From contig JADJLX010000005.1 of the NCBI GenBank assembly GCA_016709865.1, positions 1,674,001 through 1,738,000 on the forward strand: a stretch of DNA of 64,000 nucleotides, in the 5' to 3' direction. The stretch comes from Bacteroidales bacterium. Its GTDB lineage: Bacteria; Bacteroidota; Bacteroidia; Bacteroidales; VadinHA17. Every line of letters begins with the position of its first letter. Position 1 is the first letter of the stretch. A program made the translations under genes and the position numbers. Shown here in pieces: positions 48,285-57,976 of this stretch. The notes below the pieces were generated by a model, which searched no databases, was not told the origin of the DNA, and was given only the letters and a program-made list of their open reading frames with translations.

Positions 48285-50645
48285 CTATTTTGTTATTAAA
48301 GGAATCCGAAAAATTGTGATACTTGCCGGACCAACCTTAAGCTTATTGCTGAATGCTAGAGGTTCCGGTCCTTCGATAACAACCACAGGTTCCCTTCCCG
48401 GTTCGTTTGTAGACATATCGTCGGGGGCTGTAACTCTCCAGATCTCAGCACCGGATGATAATGTGCTTCCTGTTACATTAAGAGGGAAATCAACCGGTTC
48501 CCAGGTTGGATTAATAACAGACACTGTTAATGTGTCGCCACCTGTTGTAAGTGTAGCGCCGATATCAAGAGGACGAAGATCACCGCGGATCTCAACAGGA
48601 ATGAATCCGAACTTGGCGCGATAAAGTTTTAATACCTGTCCTGTTGCATCAAAAACAGAATGTGTGGTATTAGTCTTTATACAACCTATTACATTGACAG
48701 TCTGGGCATAATTGGCCATATAAATTATGTCGGAGCTTTTAGAATATTCATTTATACCTGCAGCAATTCCCATAGCATCCCTGAAGAAATATCTGGTTCC
48801 GAGTTCGCCATAAATATGCGGACCATACCAGTAATTCCATTCATCCATACAAATCCTTATATCTTTTCCCTTAAGGGCAGGTATCGTATTCCTGTATTCC
48901 CTGTGAGCCACGGCTTTCTCCCTGATGGCATCAGGAATCTGCTTAACATGAGTCATAAGTCCGCCGCCATGATAATCCTGCTTATAAAAATGCTCGCTTA
49001 TATAATCCATTTTGTCTGAGCAGTTTGCGAGCACCATTTTATCCCAGTCGCCTAGGTCGCCAACAGCTATCAGCTTTATTGAAGGATCAACAGATCTCAT
49101 CCTGTCGGCAAATTCATTGTTCTTCGCTACAAACTGTTCTGTCGACATGTGCCCAAGCTGCCAGTCGCCATACATCTCGTTTCCTATTGACCACCATTTA
49201 ACACCCCATGGCTTATCATGACCATTTGATGCCCTTAGTTTACCCATCGGTGTATTAACATCCCCATTCGTGTACTGGACTTCTGCCATGGCTTCGTCTG
49301 AGTTACCCAGACCTGCATTCACCGCAATATATGCCTCAGTGTTAAGCAGTTCACAGAATTTCATGAATTCATGTATACCCACATCATTTGCTTCCACACC
49401 CTGCCAGGCCGGATTCTTTCTCGGAGGTCTTTTATCCCTGTCGCCGATACCATCGCGCCAGTTATATCCGCTTACAAAATTACCTCCCGGCCAGCGATAA
49501 ACAGGTGAGTAGAGTTCACGAAGCAGAGTAAGAACGTCGGGTCTGAATCCTTCAATATTATCTGAAGGCATAAGTGAAACAGTACCAACCCAGAGTTTTC
49601 CGGTGCCGATCGGCTCAACTGATAAAACTGCATCGTGTACAAGAGTAGTTGATTTAAAGCTAATCGGATAGGTAGCATATTTATTTGTAAGACCTGTCAG
49701 ATCTACAGTCTCAGTTTTATCAGCCCACTTAAGAGTAACAACAGCTTTTTGAATTCCTGAAGTTGCCTTAAGTACAATTCTTCCCGTATAATCAAGGTTT
49801 TCCTTCAATCCAAGATTCTCCTGGATAAGTATTGCTTTTTTCTCACCGGCTGATTCAAGAACAGGGGTCTGAGATCCGGTAAATGGCTCTCTGGTCTCCA
49901 TCGAAACCAATGATTGCTCACCGCCGATCCTCCAGGCTGACTCCCTGGTGCCTGGAACATACCAGAATTTACGGTCTTCAAGCATTTCAGCCCAGATACC
50001 ACCGTAGATGCAACGTCCTAGATGCTCAATAAACTGTCCGTAGATATAAACAGGCATTGGTTCAGCTTTAACACCTGTATTTATTTTAACATCGGTTGCG
50101 ATCTTTTCCGAGGAAATAAGCTCCATTTTCATATCATCAAACCAGGCTCTGCCTTTGCCATTTCTCTCCACATCAAGAACGCACGCAATTGTAACACAAT
50201 CGTTATTACCGGTTTCAAACTCGTATGATACCTGAGTCCAGTCATTTGTACCGGATAATCCGGTTGGTTCTACCTTCAGACCTTCAAGCCTGAAACCTGC
50301 CCCTTTATTATTAGCCGATAAAATGTTCTCTGTTTTTACCCAGCCTGAAAAACGATATTTCGACCATGGTTTAAGCAGGACCTTTGTGCTCCAGCGCCCG
50401 GATGCCATTCTGCCGGCATCTATAAAAAGACTCTTGGTTCCTGAATGAGCCACATTATCGTAGAAATGAATAACATTTCTGGCCCTGGCATCAAAGGTCC
50501 ATCCTTTTACAACCGAACCTTCAGTAATTTCGGCTGATGGATTCTGAATTACACCAATTTCAACAGATTGGTTAGAAGCATTTTTACCGGTGCACCCATA
50601 GAAAAGAATTGTTGCTGCTGAGAAAATGAAAAGGAGTTTTTTCAT
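48285..50645 (-). CDS. Alpha-L-arabinofuranosidase, glycoside hydrolase family 51
   Basis: A 786-aa lipoprotein (lipobox LFYGCTG, C18). An N-terminal carbohydrate-binding jelly roll (about 30-175) precedes the GH51 TIM barrel, with the acid/base E490 in WSIGNEMYG and the nucleophile E602 in MDEWNYWYG, and a C-terminal beta domain. It removes arabinofuranose side chains from arabinan or arabinoxylan. Part of the degradation region on the right of the window. Confidence 0.92.
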   Translation of the reverse strand: MKKLLFIFSAATILFYGCTGKNASNQSVEIGVIQNPSAEITEGSVVKGWTFDARARNVIHFYDNVAHSGTKSLFIDAGRMASGRWSTKVLLKPWSKYRFSGWVKTENILSANNKGAGFRLEGLKVEPTGLSGTNDWTQVSYEFETGNNDCVTIACVLDVERNGKGRAWFDDMKMELISSEKIATDVKINTGVKAEPMPVYIYGQFIEHLGRCIYGGIWAEMLEDRKFWYVPGTRESAWRIGGEQSLVSMETREPFTGSQTPVLESAGEKKAILIQENLGLKENLDYTGRIVLKATSGIQKAVVTLKWADKTETVDLTGLTNKYATYPISFKSTTLVHDAVLSVEPIGTGKLWVGTVSLMPSDNIEGFRPDVLTLLRELYSPVYRWPGGNFVSGYNWRDGIGDRDKRPPRKNPAWQGVEANDVGIHEFMKFCELLNTEAYIAVNAGLGNSDEAMAEVQYTNGDVNTPMGKLRASNGHDKPWGVKWWSIGNEMYGDWQLGHMSTEQFVAKNNEFADRMRSVDPSIKLIAVGDLGDWDKMVLANCSDKMDYISEHFYKQDYHGGGLMTHVKQIPDAIREKAVAHREYRNTIPALKGKDIRICMDEWNYWYGPHIYGELGTRYFFRDAMGIAAGINEYSKSSDIIYMANYAQTVNVIGCIKTNTTHSVFDATGQVLKLYRAKFGFIPVEIRGDLRPLDIGATLTTGGDTLTVSVINPTWEPVDFPLNVTGSTLSSGAEIWRVTAPDDMSTNEPGREPVVVIEGPEPLAFSNKLKVGPASITIFRIPLITK

Positions 50646-50767
50646 AATGGTTCAGGTTTTCAGTTTTATAATAGTATTATGAAATAATACGTGTAAATCT
50701 TACACTTATTTAATATACTAAGATAAGAATTCTTTATTTTCCTATGCCCTATGGGCAATAAAATCGG

Positions 50768-52237
50768 TTATGGAATAATTTCTTCCTCTTTCACCTGATT
50801 TTTTGAAAATCTTCTCCAGAGATAGAACACCGGTATCCCCAACAATACAATTCCCAGTCCGGGGAAGGTATAGTTAGGTTTATAGATCAGAAGAATGACC
50901 ATAATTGCAAAAGTTGTAAGTATGTACAATGCCGGAATAACAGGGTATCCAAAAGCCTTATAGGGCCGAGGGATATCCGGTCTTTTCTTCCTGAGAATAA
51001 AGATCGCAAGGATAGTAAGTGTAAAGAAAAGCAGCACTGCAAATATTACATAATCGAGCAGATTCCCATATGTTCCTGAAAGACATAATAATACTGACCA
51101 AACACCCTGAACAATTAGTGCAAATGCAGGAACTCCTTTATTATTAAGGCTCCCTACCTTTTTAAAGAAAAGTCCGTCTTTTGCCATTGCATAATAGACT
51201 CTTGGTCCGGCAAGTATCATTATATGGTTACAGCCAAAGGTGCTGATCATAATAAACACCGCCATAATGATTGCAGCATAATCGCCCACAATCACACTCA
51301 TAACAGATGTAGCTACCCTGTCGTCGGTTGCATATTGTATACCACGAGAGACGGCATCAATTCCATCGGGAGAACCATGAAGCGGCAGTATTCTGATATA
51401 AACCAGATTTGCAACAAGGTAGAGGGAAGAGACCAGAAGAGTTCCAAACAGAAGACTTAATGGGACATTCCTTTTCGGATTTATCACTTCTCCGGAGATG
51501 TAAGTAATGTTATACCAGGCATCAGCTGAAAACAATGAACCCACAAGAGCAGTCCCGATTGCTGCGATCAGAGCGAATCCTGCTATTGGAATTATCTGAT
51601 TTCCCTCACCGATTTTCGATGCCTGCCAGAAAACTTCTTTATTCACATCAAAAGAGGTAATGCCCTTTGTCACAAGCAGACCTACTACTATAAAACCAAG
51701 AAGTGCGATTACTTTTGTAGATGAGAAAATATTCAGAACAATCTTGCCTGTAACAATACCTCTGGTATTCAGCCATGTTAGAAAAGCAATCATTGCGATG
51801 GCGACGAACTGAGTGGAGGTAATATTTAATGAACCAATAGATAAAAGTATATTACTTTCTGATATCCATGGGAATATAACACCACTAAATTTCGCAAATC
51901 CGACTGCAACAGCAGCAATCGAACCACACTGGATTACAAGAAAAGTTGTCCAGCCAAAAAGGAATCCAATCAACGGGTGATAAGACTCTCTGAGATAGAC
52001 ATATTGACCTCCTACACTTGGCATCATGGCAGCCAGTTCTCCATAACTCAAAGCACCAATGATTGTAATTAGTCCGGTTATAAGCCACACCATCATAAGC
52101 CAGCCGGGAGACCCGACACTTCTGGCAATATCAGCACTTACTATAAAAATTCCAGACCCGATCATTGCGCCTGCAACCATAGATATCCCATCAAAAAGAT
52201 TTACACGGGTCTGAAGAAAGTGCTTTTCCTGCGACAT
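50768..52237 (-). CDS. APC superfamily amino-acid permease
   Basis: A 489-aa inner-membrane protein with about 12 TM segments and the APC N-terminal motif DGISMVAGAMIGSGIFIVSAD followed by GALSYGELAAMMP. It is of the amino-acid/polyamine antiporter type. The start has a -7 element TATTTTTG 22 bases upstream. Substrate cannot be told; neighbouring carbohydrate enzymes give no clue. Confidence 0.9.
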   Translation of the reverse strand: MSQEKHFLQTRVNLFDGISMVAGAMIGSGIFIVSADIARSVGSPGWLMMVWLITGLITIIGALSYGELAAMMPSVGGQYVYLRESYHPLIGFLFGWTTFLVIQCGSIAAVAVGFAKFSGVIFPWISESNILLSIGSLNITSTQFVAIAMIAFLTWLNTRGIVTGKIVLNIFSSTKVIALLGFIVVGLLVTKGITSFDVNKEVFWQASKIGEGNQIIPIAGFALIAAIGTALVGSLFSADAWYNITYISGEVINPKRNVPLSLLFGTLLVSSLYLVANLVYIRILPLHGSPDGIDAVSRGIQYATDDRVATSVMSVIVGDYAAIIMAVFIMISTFGCNHIMILAGPRVYYAMAKDGLFFKKVGSLNNKGVPAFALIVQGVWSVLLCLSGTYGNLLDYVIFAVLLFFTLTILAIFILRKKRPDIPRPYKAFGYPVIPALYILTTFAIMVILLIYKPNYTFPGLGIVLLGIPVFYLWRRFSKNQVKEEEIIP

Positions 52238-52258
52238 ATTTTAAGTGTTAAGTGCTAA

Positions 52259-52266
52259 CAAAAATA
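52259..52266 (-). promoter_or_regulatory. -7 promoter element for the permease
   Basis: TATTTTTG (minus strand) matches TAnnTTTG, 22 bases before the permease ATG. Confidence 0.5.
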
Positions 52267-52434
52267 ATTAAACAAATGAGAAATCTGCATTTTGCTGATT
52301 TTAAATAATAATTGAACAAACAGGGAATTTTATTGAATTTAAATTGTCTAACTTAAAGGATAAATTTTTAAACTTAACTAAAGTCCAGAATTCATATAAT
52401 TAAACCCGTTTTGTTTTATTAAAAATTTAATAAC

Positions 52435-53772
52435 ATGAAAAAATTAGTCTTTTTTGCAGCAGTACTTTTCCTATTTGCCAGTGCTGCAGCACAGAAATTT
52501 GAAAAACTTGCAAAAACTCCGCCGATGGGCTGGAACAGCTGGAATAAGTATGGCTGTAATGTCAGCGAGGCTCTCATTATGCAGATGGCTGATGTAATGG
52601 TGAGTTCCGGAATGAAGGATGCAGGTTATGAATACATTGTGATTGACGACTGCTGGCAGATCTCACGCGATGAAAATGGCGAGATTGTACCTGATAAAGA
52701 GAGGTTCCCGCACGGGATGAAGTATGTTGCCGATTATGTACATTCGAAAGGACTTAAATTCGGCATCTATTCAAGTGCTGGCACAGTAACCTGCCAGCGT
52801 CGTCCCGGAGGTTTCGGATACGAATACCAGGATGCCCGTACATATGCCAGATACGGTGTTGATTATCTTAAGTACGACTGGTGCGGATCAACATCGCAGG
52901 ATGCTAGGTCCACTTATACAAACATGAGAAACGCTCTCTACAAAGCGGGCCGACCCATTGTGTTCAGCATATGTGAATGGGGACAGAGCAAACCCTGGGA
53001 ATGGGCAGGTGATGTGGGTCACTTATGGAGAACAACAGGTGATATCAGCGACAACTGGAACAGTATGATCGGCATTTTCAGACAACAGAAAGAGCTGGCT
53101 AGATATGCAGGACCTTACAAATGGAATGATCCTGATATGCTTGAAGTTGGAAACGGCGGTATGACAAATGAAGAATACAAAACCCACTTTGCCCTGTGGT
53201 GCATGCTGGCTTCTCCTCTGATGGCAGGTAATGATCTTGCCACAATGACTCCGGAAACTAAAGCCATCCTCATGAATAAGGAGCTGATTGCTATTAATCA
53301 GGACACCCTTGGCAGACAGGCAACAATCTACCGCGATAATGGCGATTATCAGATCTGGGTTAAAACCCTCTCAAACAATGAAAAAGCAGTTTGCCTGCTC
53401 AATACCAGTGATGAAAAGAAAAGTGTACTTGTAGATTTCTCCCTGCTTGCATCAATCAGAACCTTCGGCAGAGGATTTGGCGGACCAGGCGGTATGCCGG
53501 GAGCACCGGGCGCTCCACCAGTAGGAGCACCGGGAGCAGGAGCTGCCAGACCTGCAACAGCAGGAGCCCCAGCAACAGGTGCAGCACCTGCAGCAGCAGC
53601 ACCCCCTGCAGGCTTTGCAGGAATGGGCCCCCGCGGCGGACCAGCTCCCAAACTAGAAGATTATATTGTAAGGGATCTGTGGGACCACAAAGATCTGGTT
53701 CTGAAGGAGGCATCTGTTTATGTTGATATGCTGCCTCATTCAGTAAAAGTCTACCGGTTTATTAAAAAATAA
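52435..53772 (+). CDS. Alpha-galactosidase, glycoside hydrolase family 27, with Gly/Ala/Pro insertion
   Basis: A 445-aa secreted enzyme with a signal peptide (1-20, ending ASAAAQ). The GH27 barrel starts at PPMGWNSWNKYGC; the nucleophile is D148 in YLKYDWCG and the acid/base D234 in WNDPDML. The C-terminal beta domain is interrupted by about 60 residues (about 345-406, bases 53470-53652) of Gly, Ala and Pro (GAPGAPP, GAAPAAAAPP), after which the fold resumes with LEDYIVRDLWDHKDL. The inserted DNA is much more GC-rich than the host gene. Activity is likely, as all barrel residues are present. Confidence 0.92.
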   Translation: MKKLVFFAAVLFLFASAAAQKFEKLAKTPPMGWNSWNKYGCNVSEALIMQMADVMVSSGMKDAGYEYIVIDDCWQISRDENGEIVPDKERFPHGMKYVADYVHSKGLKFGIYSSAGTVTCQRRPGGFGYEYQDARTYARYGVDYLKYDWCGSTSQDARSTYTNMRNALYKAGRPIVFSICEWGQSKPWEWAGDVGHLWRTTGDISDNWNSMIGIFRQQKELARYAGPYKWNDPDMLEVGNGGMTNEEYKTHFALWCMLASPLMAGNDLATMTPETKAILMNKELIAINQDTLGRQATIYRDNGDYQIWVKTLSNNEKAVCLLNTSDEKKSVLVDFSLLASIRTFGRGFGGPGGMPGAPGAPPVGAPGAGAARPATAGAPATGAAPAAAAPPAGFAGMGPRGGPAPKLEDYIVRDLWDHKDLVLKEASVYVDMLPHSVKVYRFIKK

Positions 53773-53813
53773 TTCGATAAATTAGGAGCAATAATTATTA
53801 ATTCATTTCTGCT

Positions 53814-55106
53814 ATGAAAAACAAAATCTTATCGCTGCTTCTGCAGTGTGTATTATTATTCACTTTTTCAGTAACTGCTTTAGCACAATCAAATACCGGA
53901 TTGATTAAAGTAATTATTGCTCCTGATCATAAAGACTGGACATATAAAATAAACGAACAGGCTAAGTTTTCTGTTCAGGTACTTCAGTACGGAAACCTTG
54001 TAGAGAATGTTACAATTGATTATGAAACTGGTCCTGAGGCACTTCCTGACGTAAAAAAGGAGGGTGTCGTATTAAAAACCGGAAAAACTGAGTTCACCGG
54101 AACCATGAAAGTACCGGGATTCTACAGGGTAAGAGTATGGGCAGTTGTTGACGGGAGACGATATGAGGGACTTGCTACAGCAGGATTCGAACCTGAAAAG
54201 ATTCAACCAACTGTTAAAGATCCGGCTGACTTTGATACTTTCTGGACAAATGCTATTGCAGAGGCCAGAAAAATCAATCTTGATCCGAAGATTACGCTGT
54301 TACCGGAGAAGTGCACCAGCGATGTAAATGTATATCATATCAGTTTCCAGAATGAGATAAACGGATCGAGAATATATGGTATGCTTGCAATGCCAAAAGC
54401 ACCAGGAAAATACCCGTCTATTCTTAAAGTCCCTGGTGCAGGCATCCGTGCTTACTCAGGTGATACAAGATTAGCATCTCTTGGATTTATAGTGCTTGAC
54501 ATAGGTATTCATGGAATTCCTGTCAATCTCGATCCGCAGGTTTATACAGATCTGGCAGGAGGAGCTCTCTATGCTTATAACACTGTAAAAATGAATGACC
54601 GTAACACTCACTACTATAAAAGAGTATACCTTGGATGTGTCAGGGCGGTTGACTTTCTTGTTTCTCTTCCTGAATACAATGGAAAGGATATTGCTGTTAC
54701 AGGTGGGAGTCAGGGAGGAGCGTTAACAATTGTTACAGCCGGACTTGATAAAAGAATAAAATTCGCAGCAGCACTCTATCCTGCACTTTGCGATCATACC
54801 GGATATTTAAATAACCGCGCCGGAGGCTGGCCGCACTATTTTAAAAATACTCAGCCTAAACCCAATGAAGTTGAGACTCTCGGCTACTTTGATGTGGTGA
54901 ATTTTGCCAGAAGGGTTACTGCTCCCGGTTATTATACCTGGGGATATAACGACCTGACATGTCCGCCTACTTCTATGTATTCGGCTTATAATGTCATTAC
55001 AGCTCCAAAGCAACTTGCTCTGTTTCTCGAAACAGGTCACTGGCAGTTTCCTGAAGAGACTGAAGCATTAAACAACTGGCTCGTAAAACAACTGAAAGGC
55101 CAGTAA
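53814..55106 (+). CDS. Acetylxylan esterase, CE7 family
   Basis: A 430-aa secreted esterase that removes acetyl groups from xylan or acetylated sugars. It has a signal peptide (about 1-24, ending TALAQ), an N-terminal beta domain (about 30-125), and the alpha/beta-hydrolase domain with the nucleophile S299 in GGSQGGA, Asp at D380 (GYNDLT) and His at H409 (ETGHWQF). Located 42 bases downstream of the GH27 gene on the same strand, probably one operon. Confidence 0.9.
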   Translation: MKNKILSLLLQCVLLFTFSVTALAQSNTGLIKVIIAPDHKDWTYKINEQAKFSVQVLQYGNLVENVTIDYETGPEALPDVKKEGVVLKTGKTEFTGTMKVPGFYRVRVWAVVDGRRYEGLATAGFEPEKIQPTVKDPADFDTFWTNAIAEARKINLDPKITLLPEKCTSDVNVYHISFQNEINGSRIYGMLAMPKAPGKYPSILKVPGAGIRAYSGDTRLASLGFIVLDIGIHGIPVNLDPQVYTDLAGGALYAYNTVKMNDRNTHYYKRVYLGCVRAVDFLVSLPEYNGKDIAVTGGSQGGALTIVTAGLDKRIKFAAALYPALCDHTGYLNNRAGGWPHYFKNTQPKPNEVETLGYFDVVNFARRVTAPGYYTWGYNDLTCPPTSMYSAYNVITAPKQLALFLETGHWQFPEETEALNNWLVKQLKGQ

Positions 55107-55111
55107 GAACT

Positions 55112-55246
55112 AAATCCATTTTAACCACAAAGTACACAAAGGATACTCAAAGAACACAAAGGGAGGCATTGTATTTCAGGTCTTTGTGACCTTTGTGTAT
55201 CCCGATAGCTATCGGGACCTTAGTGCCCTTTGTGGTTAATGGATTT
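55112..55246. repeat. CACAAAG-word palindrome with inner CCCGATAGCTATCGGG
   Basis: Left arm AAATCCATTTTAACCACAAAG, right arm CTTTGTGGTTAATGGATTT, imperfect between them. At 55201-55216 it contains the perfect 16-bp palindrome CCCGATAGCTATCGGG. It lies between the convergent esterase and GH3 genes. Confidence 0.78.
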
Positions 55247-55248
55247 GA

Positions 55249-57900
55249 TTAATTAGTAAAAGGAACTTCTTTCCCCGTTAATCTGATCCTTCCTGTTAAG
55301 ACCTGTGTAAACTGTGGGTCGAGATAACCTTTGAAACCAGGTTGCTTACCTCCAACCGATAAAGTAAAATAACCCGGCTCTATAACTCTTTTATCCTTAT
55401 TATTGATAATAGAGAACTGCCTGGGATCAAGCGCAAACTCAACATCCCTGCTCTCGCCCGGTTTTAAAGTAACCCTCTGAAATCCTTCAAGCTGTCTGAC
55501 AGGCCTTGGGGTAGAAGCTTTTTCATCAGTGAGATAAAGCTGAACCACCTCATCGCCTGTTACTTTTCCGGTATTTGTTACTGTTACCTTTACTTTGATT
55601 TTATCACCGGCAACTGAAGTGGCTGGTAATGTTAAATTACTGTAAGAGAACGTAGTATAGCTTAATCCATATCCAAATGGGTATAATGGTTCCTGAGTAA
55701 AAAACCTGTAGGTCTTGCCTGTCATATTATAATCTTCAAAAGCAGGTATCTGGTCTATTGATTTATAATATGTTACAGGAAGCCGTCCGCCCGGATTATA
55801 ATCACCAAACAGCACATCGGCAACAGCATTACCTCCCTGCTGACCTCCATAACCGGCAAGCAGTATTGCCGCGGCTTTCTCCTGGGCTTTATTAACAGAT
55901 AATGCCCCTCCGTTGGTAAGAATAACAATGACAGGTTTCCCTGTTGCAGTTACAGCTTCGAGAAGTTTCTCCTGGGCAGCAGGCAGATTCAGGTTTGTGC
56001 GGTCACCCCCAAGGAATCCTTCAGTCTTAATTGGCATCTCCTCACCTTCGAGCCTCTGCGAGAGTCCAAGAACAAGTACAACAGCATCGGCCTCTCTGGC
56101 AGCGTTAACAGCGTCAGAGATGAGATTTGGACGGGGACGGGCCCATAACAATTTCATATCGGCATCGCCTGCATAGTTCTTATAAATGACTTCAACCTTG
56201 TATTTTTTCCCGGCTTCAAGGTCAACAGAATACTCTTTATGGAATGCATGATGTTCATTTCTTTCAGATATGATTTTCTTTCCGTCGAGATAAACCTCAT
56301 AATATGACGATCCCCAGCTTCCGATAGCAAATGAGCCGGTTTCGGGAGCTACAAGGTATGTTGTCCACTTCACTCCGAAATTATCATCCGGAAGGTCATA
56401 TCGGGGAGAGAGATGCTCCCAGTAAAAGTTGATCTGATCGTCAATCCTTGTAAATTTTGGTTCACCTTTCAGATCCCTGTTATCATAATATTCGCCAACT
56501 GCTCCCTGAAGTCCATCAGCAGTAAGAAGATATCGTGATGGGATTACAGTCAGATTATGAACGCCATCAGCCAGATCACTTCCTTCCGCATAAATAATTT
56601 TTGTCTCGGGGGATAGCTTGTTCTTAATACCCCTGAGGACTGTAACAGGATCTTTTGATATCCCGTTATAGTTTCCAACCAGCGACTCAAAGTTGTCTGC
56701 GTTTGGTCCGATAACAGCCAGGGTTTTAATATCTTTTTTAAGAGGAAGAATATTCTCAGCATTTTTAAGCATTACTATTGATTTCTGAGCAGCATTTCTT
56801 GACAGTGTATTGTTGTAATCGGAACAATTCACAAAGAATGGAATCTGTGCATAAGGTACGATCTCATCCGGATCGAACATACCAAGCTTAAACCTGGCAG
56901 TGAAGATCCTTTTTACGGCAACATCTATATCTGCCTCGGTAATTAGTCCGCGCTCCACTGCTTTCATCAGCTGCTTATAATCGACTCCGCATTCTAGATC
57001 GGTTCCGGCCTTTACTGCGGCTGCGGCAGCTTCAGCAGCATCTTTCGAAAACTTCTGAAATTTCCAGAAATCTGAAATAGCCCAGCAGTCTGATACTATA
57101 TAACCTTTAAATCCCCACTCATTTCTGAGGATCCCATATAACATAGGATTGGCACAAGCGGGATAATCCCTTATCATATTGTACGCACCCATAACCGAAT
57201 ATGCTCCGGCATCCATAATAAGTGTACGAAAAGCAGGAAGATATGTCTCCCTGAGATCAACTTCGCTGACTTTCGCATTAAATTCGTGCCTCAGCGGCTC
57301 TGGTCCTGAATGTACAGCATAGTGCTTGGCAGTAGCAACAACTTTCAGGTATTTTGGATCATCACCCTGCAATCCTTTTACAAACTCTAAACCCATTCTT
57401 CCTGTCAGATAAGGATCTTCACCATAGGTCTCGTGTCCCCTTCCCCACCTTGGGTCGCGGAAGATATTAATATTTGGTGACCAGAAGGTAAGTCCCTGAT
57501 ATATACCTGTTTTGCCTCTTCTCTGAAACTCATGATATTTAGCCCTGGCCTCGTCAGAGATTGCACTGGCAACATTAAACATCAGACTTTCATCCCATGA
57601 ATTGGCGATCGTAATCGACTGGGGAAACACCGTTGCGTAACCTGCTCTGGCCACACCATGCAGAGCTTCATTCCACCAGTTATAGGAAGGAATTCCCAGT
57701 TTCGGAATTGCAGGAGCAGTATAAAGAAGCTGATCAGCTTTTTCCTGAAGTGTAAGTCTCGAAACGAGGTCATTCACTCTATCCTCAAGAGGAAGTGAGG
57801 GATTCCGGAAAGGAAATGAATATGGTACCTGCTGTGCGCTGGTGAATAATGAGGAAAAAACCAGCAAAAACAGGATTGCAAGAGATGATGCTTTTTTCAT
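55249..57900 (-). CDS. Beta-glucosidase/xylosidase, glycoside hydrolase family 3 with PA14 domain
   Basis: An 883-aa secreted enzyme. The start is set at the ATG at 57900 (MKKASSLAILFLLVFSSLF, signal peptide). The frame runs 60 codons further upstream, but that part has no signal peptide and runs into the divergent sulfatase gene, so it is not used. The GH3 N-terminal barrel has the nucleophile D271 in YIVSDCW and ATAKHYAVHSG; the second domain holds a PA14 insertion (about 465-595); a fibronectin-III-like domain ends the protein. It probably trims beta-linked glucose or xylose. Confidence 0.92.
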   Translation of the reverse strand: MKKASSLAILFLLVFSSLFTSAQQVPYSFPFRNPSLPLEDRVNDLVSRLTLQEKADQLLYTAPAIPKLGIPSYNWWNEALHGVARAGYATVFPQSITIANSWDESLMFNVASAISDEARAKYHEFQRRGKTGIYQGLTFWSPNINIFRDPRWGRGHETYGEDPYLTGRMGLEFVKGLQGDDPKYLKVVATAKHYAVHSGPEPLRHEFNAKVSEVDLRETYLPAFRTLIMDAGAYSVMGAYNMIRDYPACANPMLYGILRNEWGFKGYIVSDCWAISDFWKFQKFSKDAAEAAAAAVKAGTDLECGVDYKQLMKAVERGLITEADIDVAVKRIFTARFKLGMFDPDEIVPYAQIPFFVNCSDYNNTLSRNAAQKSIVMLKNAENILPLKKDIKTLAVIGPNADNFESLVGNYNGISKDPVTVLRGIKNKLSPETKIIYAEGSDLADGVHNLTVIPSRYLLTADGLQGAVGEYYDNRDLKGEPKFTRIDDQINFYWEHLSPRYDLPDDNFGVKWTTYLVAPETGSFAIGSWGSSYYEVYLDGKKIISERNEHHAFHKEYSVDLEAGKKYKVEVIYKNYAGDADMKLLWARPRPNLISDAVNAAREADAVVLVLGLSQRLEGEEMPIKTEGFLGGDRTNLNLPAAQEKLLEAVTATGKPVIVILTNGGALSVNKAQEKAAAILLAGYGGQQGGNAVADVLFGDYNPGGRLPVTYYKSIDQIPAFEDYNMTGKTYRFFTQEPLYPFGYGLSYTTFSYSNLTLPATSVAGDKIKVKVTVTNTGKVTGDEVVQLYLTDEKASTPRPVRQLEGFQRVTLKPGESRDVEFALDPRQFSIINNKDKRVIEPGYFTLSVGGKQPGFKGYLDPQFTQVLTGRIRLTGKEVPFTN

Positions 57901-57976
57901 AATTAATGTATTAGATCTGAGTGGAAAAGTATAAAAAATCTTTATAATAATTATATTTATACATAATTGAATTAAG

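Noticed and set aside
53349..53713. Antisense ORFs in the GC-rich part of the GH27 gene
   Set aside because: They are shadows of the Gly/Ala/Pro-rich coding region and have no start context or family match.
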